Below are positions 44,592 through 53,997 of a stretch of DNA of 64,000 nucleotides, piece after piece (position 1 is the first letter of the stretch; each line of letters begins with the position of its first letter). Source of the stretch: Blastococcus fimeti. Lineage in GTDB: Bacteria; Actinomycetota; Actinomycetes; Mycobacteriales; Geodermatophilaceae. The stretch covers positions 496,001-560,000 of the forward strand of contig FNAW01000002.1 in NCBI GenBank assembly GCA_900102115.1, read 5' to 3'. Made by a program: the position numbers and the translations under genes. The notes under the pieces are model-generated. The model worked only from the letters and a program-made list of their open reading frames with translations. It did not search any database and was not told the DNA's origin.

Positions 44592-45559
44592 CGCGGGACG
44601 ACGACGAGCGGGGGCCGGGCCCGGCCCGGCAGGCAGGCCAGCGCGGCCAGCGCGAGAGCCGCGCCGTCCTCGACCAGCGCCGCGGTCGTCGCCGGCATGC
44701 GACCGGCCGCCCACCGCCGCCAGGCCGCACCCGCCACCGAGCTCCCGGCCGCAGCCGCCGCCCCCACCGTCGCGGGCAGCGCGCCGTTGGCGACCGCACG
44801 GGTGGCCAGCCGGGCGCCGCCCTCCGCGCCGGCGAGCACGCGCGAGGGCAGCCCGGCGCCGTGCAGTCGCGACGGCGTGCCCCGCTGCTTGTCGGCGACG
44901 AACTCCGTGGACAGCGCCACGACGGTGGCCAGCTTGGCTCCCCGCCCCGACCGGCCGGGGCCGGTCCCCCGGGGGGGGGCGGTGAGGATCGGACCCGCGA
45001 AGCCGAGGCTGCTGCGACTCCCGGCGGCCAGCCCGAGCAGCGCCGAGCGCAGCACGACCCCGGCGTCGGCCGGCCGGCGCGGGGTACGTCGCTCCCGGTC
45101 GGTGGGCGCGGCCTCCAGCACCGCCTGGACGGCCATCCCGTAGGCGAGGTGCGGCACGGCGTCGGCGGCCCAGTCGGCGGCCGTCCAGGTCCGCGGGTCG
45201 CTGATGCCGAGCGCGGCGACCGGCAGATCGGTCGCCGCGGTCGACACGACTCCGGTCAGCACGGCGCCGACCGGGGCGGGGAAGCGCACGCCGAACGACC
45301 GGACGGTGCTGGCCAGCACGCCCACCCCGAGGCCGTTGGCCAGGCCGGCGAGCGCCCCCAGCGCGGTCCGCCGCGACTCCCGGACCGCCCCGCTGCCCGG
45401 GACGGACCGGCCGGTGCGCCCGGCGAGGGCGTCGACGACCTGCTCGGGCACGGTGCTCGCCGGGCGGCCCCGCAGCGCCATGTCGAGGTAGGTGACGACG
45501 TTCAGTGCCGTGGCGCCGGCCGCGCCTGCGGCCAGTCCACGCGCGAGGGTTCCGGTCAT
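44588..45559 (-). CDS. Membrane protein, 323 aa, DUF4126-like C-terminal half
   Basis: Hydrophobic segments alternate with small-residue helices (LARGLAAGAAGATALNVVTYL, ALAGLANGLGVGVLA, VVLRSALLGLAAGSRSSLGFAG, AVANGALPATVGAAAAAGS). The C-terminal half (about 175-320) has a GLAAGSRSSLGFAGP core that resembles DUF4126 membrane proteins. The N-terminal half has a second repeat-like unit found in actinobacterial proteins of unknown function. The ATG at 45559 is the first methionine of a plausible N-terminus. The 3' end overlaps the LAL stop by CTAG. Confidence 0.62.
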   Translation of the reverse strand: MTGTLARGLAAGAAGATALNVVTYLDMALRGRPASTVPEQVVDALAGRTGRSVPGSGAVRESRRTALGALAGLANGLGVGVLASTVRSFGVRFPAPVGAVLTGVVSTAATDLPVAALGISDPRTWTAADWAADAVPHLAYGMAVQAVLEAAPTDRERRTPRRPADAGVVLRSALLGLAAGSRSSLGFAGPILTAPPRGTGPGRSGRGAKLATVVALSTEFVADKQRGTPSRLHGAGLPSRVLAGAEGGARLATRAVANGALPATVGAAAAAGSSVAGAAWRRWAAGRMPATTAALVEDGAALALAALACLPGRARPPLVVVPR

Positions 45560-45617
45560 GCACCGACCCTGCGGGGAGGCGGCGGAGTCGGCAACCGCCG
45601 GCGGCGCCGTCGGCGGG

Positions 45618-46994
45618 TCAGCCGAGGAGGGCGGTGACCGCGCGGTTCGCGTCGCGGATGCAGGCCGGCACGCCCACGCCGTCGAAGGCGGCGCCGGCGA
45701 TCTCCAGCCCCGGGACCTCGGCGACGGCGGCGCGCACCGCGGCGACCCGGCCGGGATGACCGACGAGGTACTGCGGCAGTCCCCCGCCCCAGCGGACGAG
45801 CGCCGTCTGCAGCGGCTCCGGTCGCGCCAGGCCGAGCAGGTCGGCCACATCGGCGACGACGGCGGCGGTGAGCTCGTCGTCGTCCCGCTGCAGGTCCTCC
45901 TCGGCGCGGAACCGGCCGACCGAGGACCTGACCAGCAGCGCCTCGTCGCCGGCGAGGTGCGGCCACTTGGCCGACGACACCGTCACGCCCTTGACCAGCC
46001 GGCCGGTGACCGGAGGCACGAGCAGCCCGGACCCCGCGGCGATGTGCTGCGCGGGGAAGGCCATGGCGACGACGGCCATCGACGCGTACGGGATGCCCAG
46101 CAGCGGCTCGACGGCGCCGGGCACCGCCTCGCGCAGCAGCCGGGCCGCCTTGCCCGCCGGCGCGGTCACGATCACGGAGTCGGCGGGAAGCAGCTCGGGC
46201 TCCGCGGCCGAGCCGATCGACAGCTCGAAACCGGTCGCCGTCCGCCGCAGGCCGTGCGCCGGCGTGCGCAGCCGGACCTCGGCGCCCGAGGCGGCGACCA
46301 GGGCGGCGGGCAGCGAGCCGATGCCGTCGGAGACGGTGACGAAGACCGGCCCGTCGGCGTCGCCGCGGCTCCGGGCCCCGGCGTCGCGGGCCGCGGCCGC
46401 CGCGCCGAGCACCGACCCCGCCCGGGGCAGGGAGGCGGCGAGCGCCGGCATGGTGGCCTGCAGCGAGAGCTCGTCGGCGCGGCCCGCGTAGACGCCGCCC
46501 AGCAGCGGCTCGACCAGCCGGTCGACCACCTCGTCGCCGAGCCGCTCGCGCAGCAGCGCGCCGACGGCGACGTCGCCGTCCAGCCGGACGGGGGGCAGAC
46601 CGCCTTCGGCGCGCACCCGCGCGACGCCGTCGTCGGAGAGGAAGCCCTCGAGGCCGTCGGCCGAGGCCGGGACGCCGAGGACGGTGCCCGCCGGCAGCGG
46701 GTGCCGGCCGTCGGGCAGGACGACCGCGGCCTGGGTGGTCGCCGGGGCGACCAGCCGGTCGCCGAGGCCCAGGGCCTCGACCAGCGCGACCGCCTCGGGC
46801 ACTCGCGCGAGCATCGCCTCGGGGCCGGTGTCGTACCAGTGGCCGGCCAGCTCGACGCGGTGCAGCTTGCCGCCGATCCGGTCGCCGGCCTCGAGGACGA
46901 CGATCTCGTCGTCGGGACGGCGCCGCCGCCACTCGAAGGCGGCGGCCAGGCCGGTGATGCCGGCGCCGACGACGACCAGCCGCTGGGCGGTCAC
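45618..46994 (-). CDS. hemY: Coproporphyrinogen/protoporphyrinogen oxidase HemY-type (CgoX)
   Basis: FAD-dependent oxidase of 458 residues. It acts on coproporphyrinogen III in the actinobacterial coproporphyrin route. The N-terminal dinucleotide motif is [16 protein letters not shown] (about 6-21), followed by [10 protein letters not shown]; the C-terminal FAD end reads [18 protein letters not shown]. The GTG at 46994 overlaps the hemE TGA by GTGA, so hemE-hemY are coupled. Downstream hemQ has been displaced by about 5.4 kb. Confidence 0.93.
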   Translation of the reverse strand: MTAQRLVVVGAGITGLAAAFEWRRRRPDDEIVVLEAGDRIGGKLHRVELAGHWYDTGPEAMLARVPEAVALVEALGLGDRLVAPATTQAAVVLPDGRHPLPAGTVLGVPASADGLEGFLSDDGVARVRAEGGLPPVRLDGDVAVGALLRERLGDEVVDRLVEPLLGGVYAGRADELSLQATMPALAASLPRAGSVLGAAAAARDAGARSRGDADGPVFVTVSDGIGSLPAALVAASGAEVRLRTPAHGLRRTATGFELSIGSAAEPELLPADSVIVTAPAGKAARLLREAVPGAVEPLLGIPYASMAVVAMAFPAQHIAAGSGLLVPPVTGRLVKGVTVSSAKWPHLAGDEALLVRSSVGRFRAEEDLQRDDDELTAAVVADVADLLGLARPEPLQTALVRWGGGLPQYLVGHPGRVAAVRAAVAEVPGLEIAGAAFDGVGVPACIRDANRAVTALLG

Positions 46995-48052
46995 GACGTC
47001 GTGAGCTCGTGCACCAGCTCGGTCACGTGCGTGAGCACACCCGGATCGGTGTCGGGCAGCACGCCGTGACCGAGGTTGAAGATGTGCCCGCGGGCCGCCT
47101 TCCCCTGCTCGACGACGCGGCGCACCTCGCGGTCGACGGTGGCGCGGTCGGCCAGCAGGACGGCGGGGTCGAGGTTGCCCTGCAGCGAGCGCTGCGGGCC
47201 GACCCGGCGGGCGGCCTCGTCCAGCGGGATCCGCCAGTCGACCCCGACGACGTCGGCACCGGCGTCACCGATCAGCGGCAGCAGCTCACCGGTGCCCACC
47301 CCGAAGTGGATGCGCGGGACGTCGCGGTCGCCCAGGCCGTCGAAGACCGACCGGGAGAAGGGCAGCACCCGCTCGGCGTAGTCGACCGCCGAGAGGACGC
47401 CGGCCCACGAGTCGAACAACTGCACCGCGACGGCTCCGGCGTCGACCTGGGCCCGCAGGAAGATCGCCGCGGAGACCGCGAGCTTGTCCAGCAGCCGCCC
47501 CCACGCCTCCGGCTCGGCGTACATGAAGGCCTTGGTGCGGGCGTGCTCCTTGGAGGGGCCGCCCTCGATGAGGTAGGTCGCGAGGGTGAACGGTGCCCCG
47601 GCGAACCCGATCAGCGGGGTCGGGCCCAGCTCGGCCACCAGCTGGCGCACCGCCGTCTCCAGGAAGCCCAGCGCCTCGGGCTCCAGGGGCGGCAGCGCGT
47701 CGACGTCGGCGACGGAGCGGACCGGGTTCGCGATGACCGGGCCGATGCCCGGCTTGATCTCGACGTCCATCCCCGCCACCACCAGGGGCAGCACGATGTC
47801 GGAGAAGAGGATCGCGGCGTCGACGCCGTGCCGGCGGACCGGCTGCAGCGTGATCTCGGTGACCATGTCCGGGTCCTGGCAGGCGTCGAGCATCACCGTG
47901 CCGGCGCGCAGGCTGCGGTACTCCGGCAGCGACCGGCCCGCCTGACGCATGAACCAGACCGGGGTGCGGCTCACCGGCAGCCCTCGGGCGGCGCGGACGA
48001 GGTCGGAGTCGGCCGGTGACGTCGACGGGACCGGGGCGGGTGCGGAGCTCAC
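46991..48052 (-). CDS. hemE: Uroporphyrinogen III decarboxylase HemE
   Basis: Converts uroporphyrinogen III to coproporphyrinogen III; 353 residues. Substrate-binding N-terminal motif [14 protein letters not shown] is at about 33-46, with [22 protein letters not shown] and [16 protein letters not shown] further on. The GTG start at 48052 is divergent from the DUF3000 gene (GTG at 48168). Confidence 0.97.
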   Translation of the reverse strand: MSSAPAPVPSTSPADSDLVRAARGLPVSRTPVWFMRQAGRSLPEYRSLRAGTVMLDACQDPDMVTEITLQPVRRHGVDAAILFSDIVLPLVVAGMDVEIKPGIGPVIANPVRSVADVDALPPLEPEALGFLETAVRQLVAELGPTPLIGFAGAPFTLATYLIEGGPSKEHARTKAFMYAEPEAWGRLLDKLAVSAAIFLRAQVDAGAVAVQLFDSWAGVLSAVDYAERVLPFSRSVFDGLGDRDVPRIHFGVGTGELLPLIGDAGADVVGVDWRIPLDEAARRVGPQRSLQGNLDPAVLLADRATVDREVRRVVEQGKAARGHIFNLGHGVLPDTDPGVLTHVTELVHELTTS

Positions 48053-48155
48053 ACCTGCCGATACTCCCAGACGACCGACGGCTCTGTGCCCGGAGCGTCA
48101 CACCCGAGTCGGGCACCGCTGCGGCGCGTCGGGAGCGCTGTGCTACCCGGCGACC

Positions 48156-48161
48156 TACCCT
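48156..48161 (+). promoter_or_regulatory. -10-like hexamer TACCCT of the DUF3000 gene
   Basis: Ends 6 nt before the GTG at 48168; leaderless start proposed. Confidence 0.5.
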
Positions 48162-48167
48162 GCGGAC

Positions 48168-48785
48168 GTGGAGCCGCACATCCTGGCCAACGCCGGGAAC
48201 AGAGGCAAGGACGCGCGCGGGGACGTCCCCGCCGCGTTCCAGGCCGCCCTGGACGCCCTGGCGGGGGTGCGCGCCCGGCCGGAGATCGTCCTGGAGCAGA
48301 TCCCGGCGCCCCAGCGGCTGGCCCCCTTCGCGCACGCCCTGGCCGCGTCGGTGAGCGAGCGGGACGGCGACGAGGACGTCGAGATCGCCAGCGCGCGCTT
48401 CATCGTGCTGTACGACCCCGAGGGCCACGAGACCTGGAACGGCACCACGCGGTGCGTCGGCTACCTCTCCGCCGAGACCGACGAGGAACTCGTGGACGAC
48501 ACGATGTTCTCCGAAGTGGCGTGGAGCTGGCTCACCGACGCCCTGACCGAGTCCGGCGCCGCGCACGCGACCGTCGGCGGCACGGTCACCCGCACGGCGT
48601 CCACGCGCTTCGGTGAGCTGGCCTCGCCCGAGCACTCGGTGGACGTCGAGATGCGTGCCTCGTGGACCGCGGGGGACAGCGCCCTGGACAAGCACCTGCT
48701 CGCCTGGCTCCAGGTGCTGGCCAACGCGGCCGGCCTGCCGCCGCCCGGGGTCCACCTGCTGGGGCCCGGCGGAGAGAGTCGCTGA
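48168..48785 (+). CDS. DUF3000 family protein
   Basis: Conserved actinobacterial protein of 205 residues and unknown function. The hallmark FQAALDALAGVRARPEIVLE, then QIPAPQRLAPFAHALAASV, lies at about 23-65. The rest is globular, e.g. DVEIASARFIVLYDPEGHE. It sits between hemE and rnd, the same place as the DUF3000 gene Rv2680 in M. tuberculosis (from memory). Start GTG 48168 with a leaderless -10 spacing; frame open upstream is not coding-like. Confidence 0.9.
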   Translation: MEPHILANAGNRGKDARGDVPAAFQAALDALAGVRARPEIVLEQIPAPQRLAPFAHALAASVSERDGDEDVEIASARFIVLYDPEGHETWNGTTRCVGYLSAETDEELVDDTMFSEVAWSWLTDALTESGAAHATVGGTVTRTASTRFGELASPEHSVDVEMRASWTAGDSALDKHLLAWLQVLANAAGLPPPGVHLLGPGGESR

Positions 48786-48880
48786 CCGGTCCGCCGGCGA
48801 GACTCTCTAACATCGGTACCGGCACGCGGGCGTCCGCCCGGTGCCCGACCGACGAGCACCGGCGAGAAGGTGGACGGCAA

Positions 48881-50128
48881 CTGAGCACCGAGCCCACTCC
48901 CCGGACGGCGACGGACGACGCCGCGGTGGAGTCCACCGCCGTTCCGCTGCTCGCCCCCCGCGACGGCCTGCCGCCGGTCATCGAGAACTCGACCCAGCTG
49001 GTCGAGTACGCCCAGGCACTGCGCGAGGGCACCGGGCCGGTCGCCGTCGACGCCGAGCGGGCGTCCGGTTACCGCTACGGCCAGCGCGCCTACCTGGTGC
49101 AGCTGCGCCGCAACGGCTCGGGCACCGGCCTGGTCGACCCGGTGCCGCTGCCCGACCTCTCCGTCCTCCAGGACGCGATCGGCGACGCCGAGTGGGTGCT
49201 GCACGCCGCCAACCAGGACCTGCCCTGCCTCGCCGAGATCGGCCTGGTCCCCCGCCGGCTGTTCGACACCGAGCTCGCCGCCCGCCTCGCGGGCCTGCCG
49301 CGCGTCGGCCTGGGCGCCGTCGTCGAGTCGCTGCTGGGCTTCTCGCTGCAGAAGGGCCACTCGGCCGCCGACTGGAGCACCCGCCCGCTGCCCGAGGAGT
49401 GGCTGGTCTACGCCGCCCTCGACGTCGAGGTGCTGGTCGACCTGCGCGACGCCCTGGCCGCGATCCTCGAGGAGCAGGGCAAGACCGAGTGGGCCCGCCA
49501 GGAGTTCGAGGCGATCCTCGCCGCCGGCCCCGCGGCGCCCCGGGTGGATCCATGGCGGCGCACCTCCGGCGTGCACGGCCTGCGCAGCCGGCGCCAGCTG
49601 GGCATGCTGCGCGCGATCTGGGAGGCCCGCGACGAGCTGGCCCGCCGCCGCGACATCGCCCCCGGCCGCGTGCTGCCGGACTCCGCGATGGTCTCCGCGG
49701 TGCAGGCCGATCCGAAGAACGAGGGCGCCCTGCTGGAACTGCCGGTGTTCCGCGGCCGGGCCAACCGGCGGCTGGTGGCGCACTGGTTCGAGGCGCTGGC
49801 CCGTGGCAAGGCGCTGCCCGAGGATGATCTGCCGCCGCACAGCCGGACCGGCGACGGCCCTCCCCCGGTGAACCGGTGGGCCGACCGCGACCCCGCGGCG
49901 GCGAAGCGGCTCCAGGCGGCCCGGGCAGGGCTGGCCGAGGTGTCGGAGAAGCACTCCGTGCCGGTGGAGAACGTGGTCTCCCCCGACCTCGTTCGCCGGC
50001 TCATGTGGAACCCGCCGGAGCCCCGCGAGCGCGACGTCGTCGTCGAGGTGCTGCGGGCCGGTGGCGCGCGCGAGTGGCAGATCGGTCTCACCGCCGACCT
50101 GCTCACCGCGGCGGTCGCCACCGCCTGA
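48881..50128 (+). CDS. rnd: Ribonuclease D-like 3'-5' exonuclease with HRDC domains (non-standard start)
   Basis: DEDD exonuclease of about 415 residues acting on RNA 3' ends. The exonuclease core has VAVDAERASGYRYGQ (Asp-x-Glu), ANQDLPCLAEIG, and YAALDVEVLVDLRDAL. HRDC-type helices follow (RSRRQLGMLRAIWEARDEL to VSAVQA, and a second at PVENVVSPDLVRRL). No ATG or GTG lies at the natural N-terminus. A CTG at 48881 follows GAAGGTGG by about 9 nt and gives STEPTP, as expected after a lost Met. The next GTG is at 48926. A CTG start or a sequence error are both possible. Confidence 0.88.
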   Translation: MSTEPTPRTATDDAAVESTAVPLLAPRDGLPPVIENSTQLVEYAQALREGTGPVAVDAERASGYRYGQRAYLVQLRRNGSGTGLVDPVPLPDLSVLQDAIGDAEWVLHAANQDLPCLAEIGLVPRRLFDTELAARLAGLPRVGLGAVVESLLGFSLQKGHSAADWSTRPLPEEWLVYAALDVEVLVDLRDALAAILEEQGKTEWARQEFEAILAAGPAAPRVDPWRRTSGVHGLRSRRQLGMLRAIWEARDELARRRDIAPGRVLPDSAMVSAVQADPKNEGALLELPVFRGRANRRLVAHWFEALARGKALPEDDLPPHSRTGDGPPPVNRWADRDPAAAKRLQAARAGLAEVSEKHSVPVENVVSPDLVRRLMWNPPEPRERDVVVEVLRAGGAREWQIGLTADLLTAAVATA

Positions 50129-50167
50129 CCTCTCCCTCGGGTCGCGGAGCGGGGCGCATCGCCCTCG

Positions 50168-51457
50168 TCAGTGACCCGTCGCCGCCGCCCGGCGTCGCGC
50201 GAGCGCGTCGACGCTGGCCGCCAGCAGCAGGACCCCGCCGGTGATGATGAAGTTCAGGTACGCCTCCGTGCCGAGCAGGCCCAGCCCGTTGGCGATGATG
50301 GCCACCACCAGCCCCCCGAGAACCGCGTCCCGCACGCGTCCCCGGCCACCGAAGAGACTGGTGCCCCCGATGACCGCCGCGCCGACCGCGTACAGCAGCG
50401 CGTTGCCGCCGCCGGAGCCCGGCGCCACGGAGCCCAACCGGGCTGCCGCCACGATGCCGCTGACGGCCGCGAGGGTGGATCCGATCACGAAGACGGCCAC
50501 CCTGATCCTCGTGACGTCGATCCCGGCCCGTCGCGCTGCCTCGGCGTTGCCACCGACTGCGTACACGTGCCGACCGAAGCCGGTCCGGCCCAGCAGGAAG
50601 GTGAGCGCGAGGAGCAGGAGGACGACCAGCGGGATCGCGTAGGGGATGCCGGCGAGCACGACGCCCGGTGCCGGGGCGCGGTCGACGCTCATCACCGCCG
50701 TGACGAGGACGACGACGAGGGCGATCACGCCGACGCGGATCAGCACCACGGTGAGCGGCTGGTGCGCCAGCCCCTTGCTCCGCTGGGTGCTCCACCGTCT
50801 CAGCTGCAGGACGGCGTAGAGAGCGATCACCAGGACTGCCAGGACCCAGCCGAGGACGACCGGCAGGTTCTTGTCGCTGAGCGCGGAGATCACCGGGTCG
50901 CGGACCGGCACGGTGCCGCCCTCGCCGATGAGCCGCAGCGTGAAGCCCTGCCAGCCGAGGAAGAGCGCCAGCGTGACGACGAACGACGGTATCCCCACCA
51001 GCCCGACGAGGCTCCCGGTGAACAGGCCGATCAGGACGCCGGTGACGATCGCCGCCGCCACGGCGACGTACCACGGTGATCCGGCATCGGCGAGCAGCTT
51101 CGCCATCACGGCCGCGCACACACCGCTGACCACGCCGGCCGACAGGTCGATCTCCCCGAGGAGCAGGACGAAGACCAGGCCCATCGCCAGGATGATGATC
51201 GGCGCGGCCTGGTCGGCCAGGTTGGCCATGTTGCGCGGGGTCAGGAAGGTCTCGGGCCGCAGAGCGAAGAAGAGCAGACCCAGGACCAGGATGCCGAGGA
51301 CGGCGGGGAGCGCCCCGAGGTCACCGCCCCGCACCCGGTCGACGTAGGCCCTGACGCTCGCGCCGAGGGAGTCGGCCGAGCGGTCGTCCTCGAATCCGGA
51401 CGGTGCGCCACCGGGCTCCTGCGCGCTCGTGGCCGGGGCGACCGTGTCGCTGGACAT
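50168..51457 (-). CDS. Sugar ABC transporter permease (XylH/RbsC family)
   Basis: Integral membrane permease of 429 residues with about ten hydrophobic helices. Family motifs include NLADQAAPIIILAMGLVFVL, LLGEIDLSAG, GRHVYAVGGNAEAARRAGID and GAAVIGGTSLFGGRGRV. A long acidic N-terminal extension (residues 1-50) precedes the first helix. It forms a transporter with the ATPase at 51461 (3 nt upstream) and the binding lipoprotein at 52353. Pentose or other monosaccharide uptake is likely from family membership. Confidence 0.93.
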   Translation of the reverse strand: MSSDTVAPATSAQEPGGAPSGFEDDRSADSLGASVRAYVDRVRGGDLGALPAVLGILVLGLLFFALRPETFLTPRNMANLADQAAPIIILAMGLVFVLLLGEIDLSAGVVSGVCAAVMAKLLADAGSPWYVAVAAAIVTGVLIGLFTGSLVGLVGIPSFVVTLALFLGWQGFTLRLIGEGGTVPVRDPVISALSDKNLPVVLGWVLAVLVIALYAVLQLRRWSTQRSKGLAHQPLTVVLIRVGVIALVVVLVTAVMSVDRAPAPGVVLAGIPYAIPLVVLLLLALTFLLGRTGFGRHVYAVGGNAEAARRAGIDVTRIRVAVFVIGSTLAAVSGIVAAARLGSVAPGSGGGNALLYAVGAAVIGGTSLFGGRGRVRDAVLGGLVVAIIANGLGLLGTEAYLNFIITGGVLLLAASVDALARRRAAATGH

Positions 51458-51460
51458 GAC

Positions 51461-52294
51461 TCAGACCTCCACGGCAGCGACGTCGGCGGGCGCGATCCCG
51501 ATGCTGCCCGACCGCCCCGCCGTGATGAGCTCGACGACCTGGCTGCGGCTGACCCCGGAGATGGGGATGTCCGCCGCCATGCGACCGAGGTAGAGCGTGG
51601 CGACCCGGTCGGCCACCTCGAAGACGTCGACCATGTTGTGGGAGATGAAGATGACCGCGTGGCCGGTGTCGGCGAGCCGGCGGACGAGGTCGAGCACCTG
51701 CCGGGTCTGGGCGACACCCAGAGCGGCCGTCGGCTCGTCGAGGACGACCAGCTTCGACTCCCAGAGCACCGCCTTGGCGATCGCGACGGTCTGCCGCTGA
51801 CCACCGGACAGGCTGGAGACGAGTTGGCGCACGGACCGCAGCGTCCGGACCGACAGCTTGCTGAGGGTGTCCCGGGCCGCCTGCTCCATCGAGACCTCGT
51901 CGAGCACGAAGCCGTTCTTGCGCTCCCGGCCGAGGAACATGTTCTGCACGACGTCGAGGTTGTCGGCCAGAGCGAGGTCCTGGTAGACGATCTCGATGCC
52001 GAGCGCAGCGGCCTCGCGGGGCCCCGAGATCGAGACCGGTCGGCCTTCGAAGAGGACCTCTCCCGCGTCGATGCCGTGGATGCCGGCGATCGACTTGATG
52101 AGCGTGCTCTTGCCGGCACCGTTGTCCCCCACCAGCGCCGTGACCTGACCGGGGTAGACCTTCATGCTGACGCCGTGCAGGACCTGGACGACGCCGAAGC
52201 TCTTGTCGACGCCGCGGAGTTCCAGGGTGGGGGTGCCGTCCTCGGGACGGCCGGTCGATTCGGACACGCCGGGCCTCTCGGTCACGCTCGTCAC
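51461..52294 (-). CDS. Sugar ABC transporter ATP-binding protein (single domain)
   Basis: ATPase of 277 residues: Walker A GDNGAGKST (56-64), Q-loop region IVYQDLALADNLDVVQNMFL, signature SSLSGGQRQTVA, Walker B LVVLDEPTAALG, and switch ISHN. It has only one ATPase domain, while XylG, RbsA and MglA carry two in tandem, so it probably acts as a homodimer (FrcA-like). The ATG at 52294 lies about 58 nt after the binding protein's stop. Confidence 0.93.
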   Translation of the reverse strand: MTSVTERPGVSESTGRPEDGTPTLELRGVDKSFGVVQVLHGVSMKVYPGQVTALVGDNGAGKSTLIKSIAGIHGIDAGEVLFEGRPVSISGPREAAALGIEIVYQDLALADNLDVVQNMFLGRERKNGFVLDEVSMEQAARDTLSKLSVRTLRSVRQLVSSLSGGQRQTVAIAKAVLWESKLVVLDEPTAALGVAQTRQVLDLVRRLADTGHAVIFISHNMVDVFEVADRVATLYLGRMAADIPISGVSRSQVVELITAGRSGSIGIAPADVAAVEV

Positions 52295-52352
52295 GGATGC
52301 GGCCGGACCGCCGGGGCGCCCGTGACGGGCGTCCCGGCGGCCGCGGATCCGG

Positions 52353-53450
52353 CTACTCGATCCCCAGCTCTCCGCAGGCAGCGGCGAACTCCCCGGTGCA
52401 CAGTTCCTCGGCCGTGACGAAGTCGTCGTCCACGACGTCCTTGACGTTGTCCCGGAAGATCGAGATCGGCGTCAGCAGGACCGAGGGGACGTCACGGTCG
52501 CCCTCGGGGTCGGTGACGGTGCCGGTGGTCTCGGCCTCGTCGCCGTTGATCAGCGCGGCGGCCAGCTCGGCCAGCGCGTCGGCCTCCTCGCGGATCGGCT
52601 TGTAGACCGTCATGCACTGGTCCCCGGCGAGGATGTTCTGCAGGCCCTCGGCCGTGGCGTCCTGACCGGTGACGTTCATGGCGCCGGCGGCGTTGTTGCG
52701 GCCCAGGATCTGGATCACCGAGTTGGCCAGGCCGTCGTTGGCGGCCAGGACGCCCTGGATGTTGCCGCCGGCCTGGGTGTACATCTGCTCGAAGATGGTC
52801 GCGGCCTCCTGGTTGTCCCACTCGGGCACGGCCTGCTCCGCCACCTGCGTGTACTGCGGCATCGCGTCGAGCACCTCGTGGGCGCCGCCCGAGAAGAGCG
52901 TGGCGTTGTTGTCGTCCGGCGAACCGTTGAGGAACGCGATGTTGCCCTGCGCCACGCCCTTCTCCTCGAGGCACTGCGCCAGCCCCTGCCCCTGCAGGCG
53001 GCCGACCTCCTCGTTGTCGAAGGAGACGTAGTACGCCGCCGATCCGCCGAGCGTGAGCCGGTCGTAGTCGATCGTCTGCACGCCCTCGGCCTCCGCCGTC
53101 TCCTGGATCTGGGCGCCCGAGGCCGAGTCCAGGTTCACGATCGCCAGGACGGTGGCGCCCTCGGTGATCATCTGCTCGGCGATGGTGGCCTGCCGCTGGG
53201 CGTCGCCCTCGGCGTTCTGGATGTCGTACTCGATACCGGCGTCCTCGAAGGCCGCCTCGAGGTAGGGACGGTCGAAGTTCTCCCAGCGGACCGAGGACTC
53301 GGTGTCGGGGAGGATGACGCCGACCTTGCCTTCGGCCTCGCCGCCACCACCGCCGCCGCTGTCGCCGCCGTCGTCGTCGCTGCCACATGCAGCAAGACCG
53401 AGGACGAGGGCGGCCGCGATCGCCGTCGTCAGGGTGCTCCGTCGCGCCAT
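52353..53450 (-). CDS. Sugar-binding lipoprotein (XylF/RbsB-type periplasmic binding protein)
   Basis: Exported lipoprotein of 365 residues with lipobox LGLAAC, a Gly/Asp-rich linker (GSDDDGGDSGGGGGGE) and a Peripla_BP_4 fold: KVGVILPDTESSVRWENFD, ATVLAIVNLDSASGAQ, ANDGLANSVIQILG and NVTGQDATAEGLQNIL. It is probably the xylose or related sugar receptor; ligand residues cannot be assigned safely. The ATG at 53450 has AAAGGCGGG upstream. First gene of the transport operon. Confidence 0.93.
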   Translation of the reverse strand: MARRSTLTTAIAAALVLGLAACGSDDDGGDSGGGGGGEAEGKVGVILPDTESSVRWENFDRPYLEAAFEDAGIEYDIQNAEGDAQRQATIAEQMITEGATVLAIVNLDSASGAQIQETAEAEGVQTIDYDRLTLGGSAAYYVSFDNEEVGRLQGQGLAQCLEEKGVAQGNIAFLNGSPDDNNATLFSGGAHEVLDAMPQYTQVAEQAVPEWDNQEAATIFEQMYTQAGGNIQGVLAANDGLANSVIQILGRNNAAGAMNVTGQDATAEGLQNILAGDQCMTVYKPIREEADALAELAAALINGDEAETTGTVTDPEGDRDVPSVLLTPISIFRDNVKDVVDDDFVTAEELCTGEFAAACGELGIE

Positions 53451-53517
53451 GAGGGGGACCCGCCTTTTGTTGGGGTTGCATACAAATTCCCGCGGCGCAC
53501 ATCCTGCGACTCCCCGA

Positions 53518-53535
53518 GTGTGACCGCAAGCACAC
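53518..53535. promoter_or_regulatory. Imperfect inverted repeat GTGTG-N8-CACAC upstream of the binding-protein gene
   Basis: Lies about 68-85 nt before the ATG at 53450, in the promoter region. It could be an operator for a sugar-responsive regulator. No matching copy seen elsewhere in the window. Confidence 0.3.
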
Positions 53536-53709
53536 TTGTCGCGGGTTTGCGCGACCGTGACCTGGACCGTCCCGGCACGGTTCGGGTCAGCGGGCATCGC
53601 GGTACCAGCGGCGGACCCGTCGGGCTCGCGGTGTCGCAGCGGTCCCCGCGATCGGCGCCGAGGGTGGCTGCCGCACGGCGCGGGTGGGATCGCGTGGCGA
53701 GGGGGCGGC

Positions 53710-53997
53710 TCAGCGGAACTTGCGGGTGAGGCTGTCCATCGTGCGGTGCACCGAGGCGACCTTGATGTGCGAGAGCCCGCCGGTCGCGCCGGCGGCGATC
53801 ATCGCCTCGTGGGCGGCACGCAGGGTCGCCCAGACCGCGTCGGCCTCGCCCTCGAGCGTGGTGCCGAGCGCGCCGACCTCGTAGCGCAGGCCGGACGCCT
53901 GGATCACCGCGATCGCGGCCTCGACGTGGGCGTGCGGGTCATCGGGAGTCCCGGGCGGCGAGGGCGCCACCTGGATCTCGGCGATGACGAGGTTCAC
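53710..53997 (-). CDS. MTH1187 family thiamine-binding protein (DUF77)
   Basis: Small ferredoxin-like protein of 95 residues: [40 protein letters not shown] and [16 protein letters not shown]. Family members bind thiamine-like ligands. The GTG at 53997 overlaps the dxs stop (GTGA), so the two are translationally coupled. That link is striking, since Dxs uses thiamine diphosphate as cofactor. Confidence 0.85.
   Translation of the reverse strand: MNLVIAEIQVAPSPPGTPDDPHAHVEAAIAVIQASGLRYEVGALGTTLEGEADAVWATLRAAHEAMIAAGATGGLSHIKVASVHRTMDSLTRKFR

Noticed and set aside
40290..45563. 1757-aa open frame on the minus strand
   Set aside because: It runs antisense through the LAL regulator and through several real genes in other frames. 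It is low-complexity Arg/Gly-rich sequence, typical of a GC-rich shadow; only its last 49 codons are kept as a small gene.
47405..47420. GTCGAACAACTG as a half LexA site in hemE
   Set aside because: Only one half-site, inside coding sequence, with no matching second half.
48053..48070. Leaderless -10 site for hemE
   Set aside because: The sequence before the GTG at 48052 reads GTATCG or similar at the 6-nt spacing, which does not fit TANNNT.
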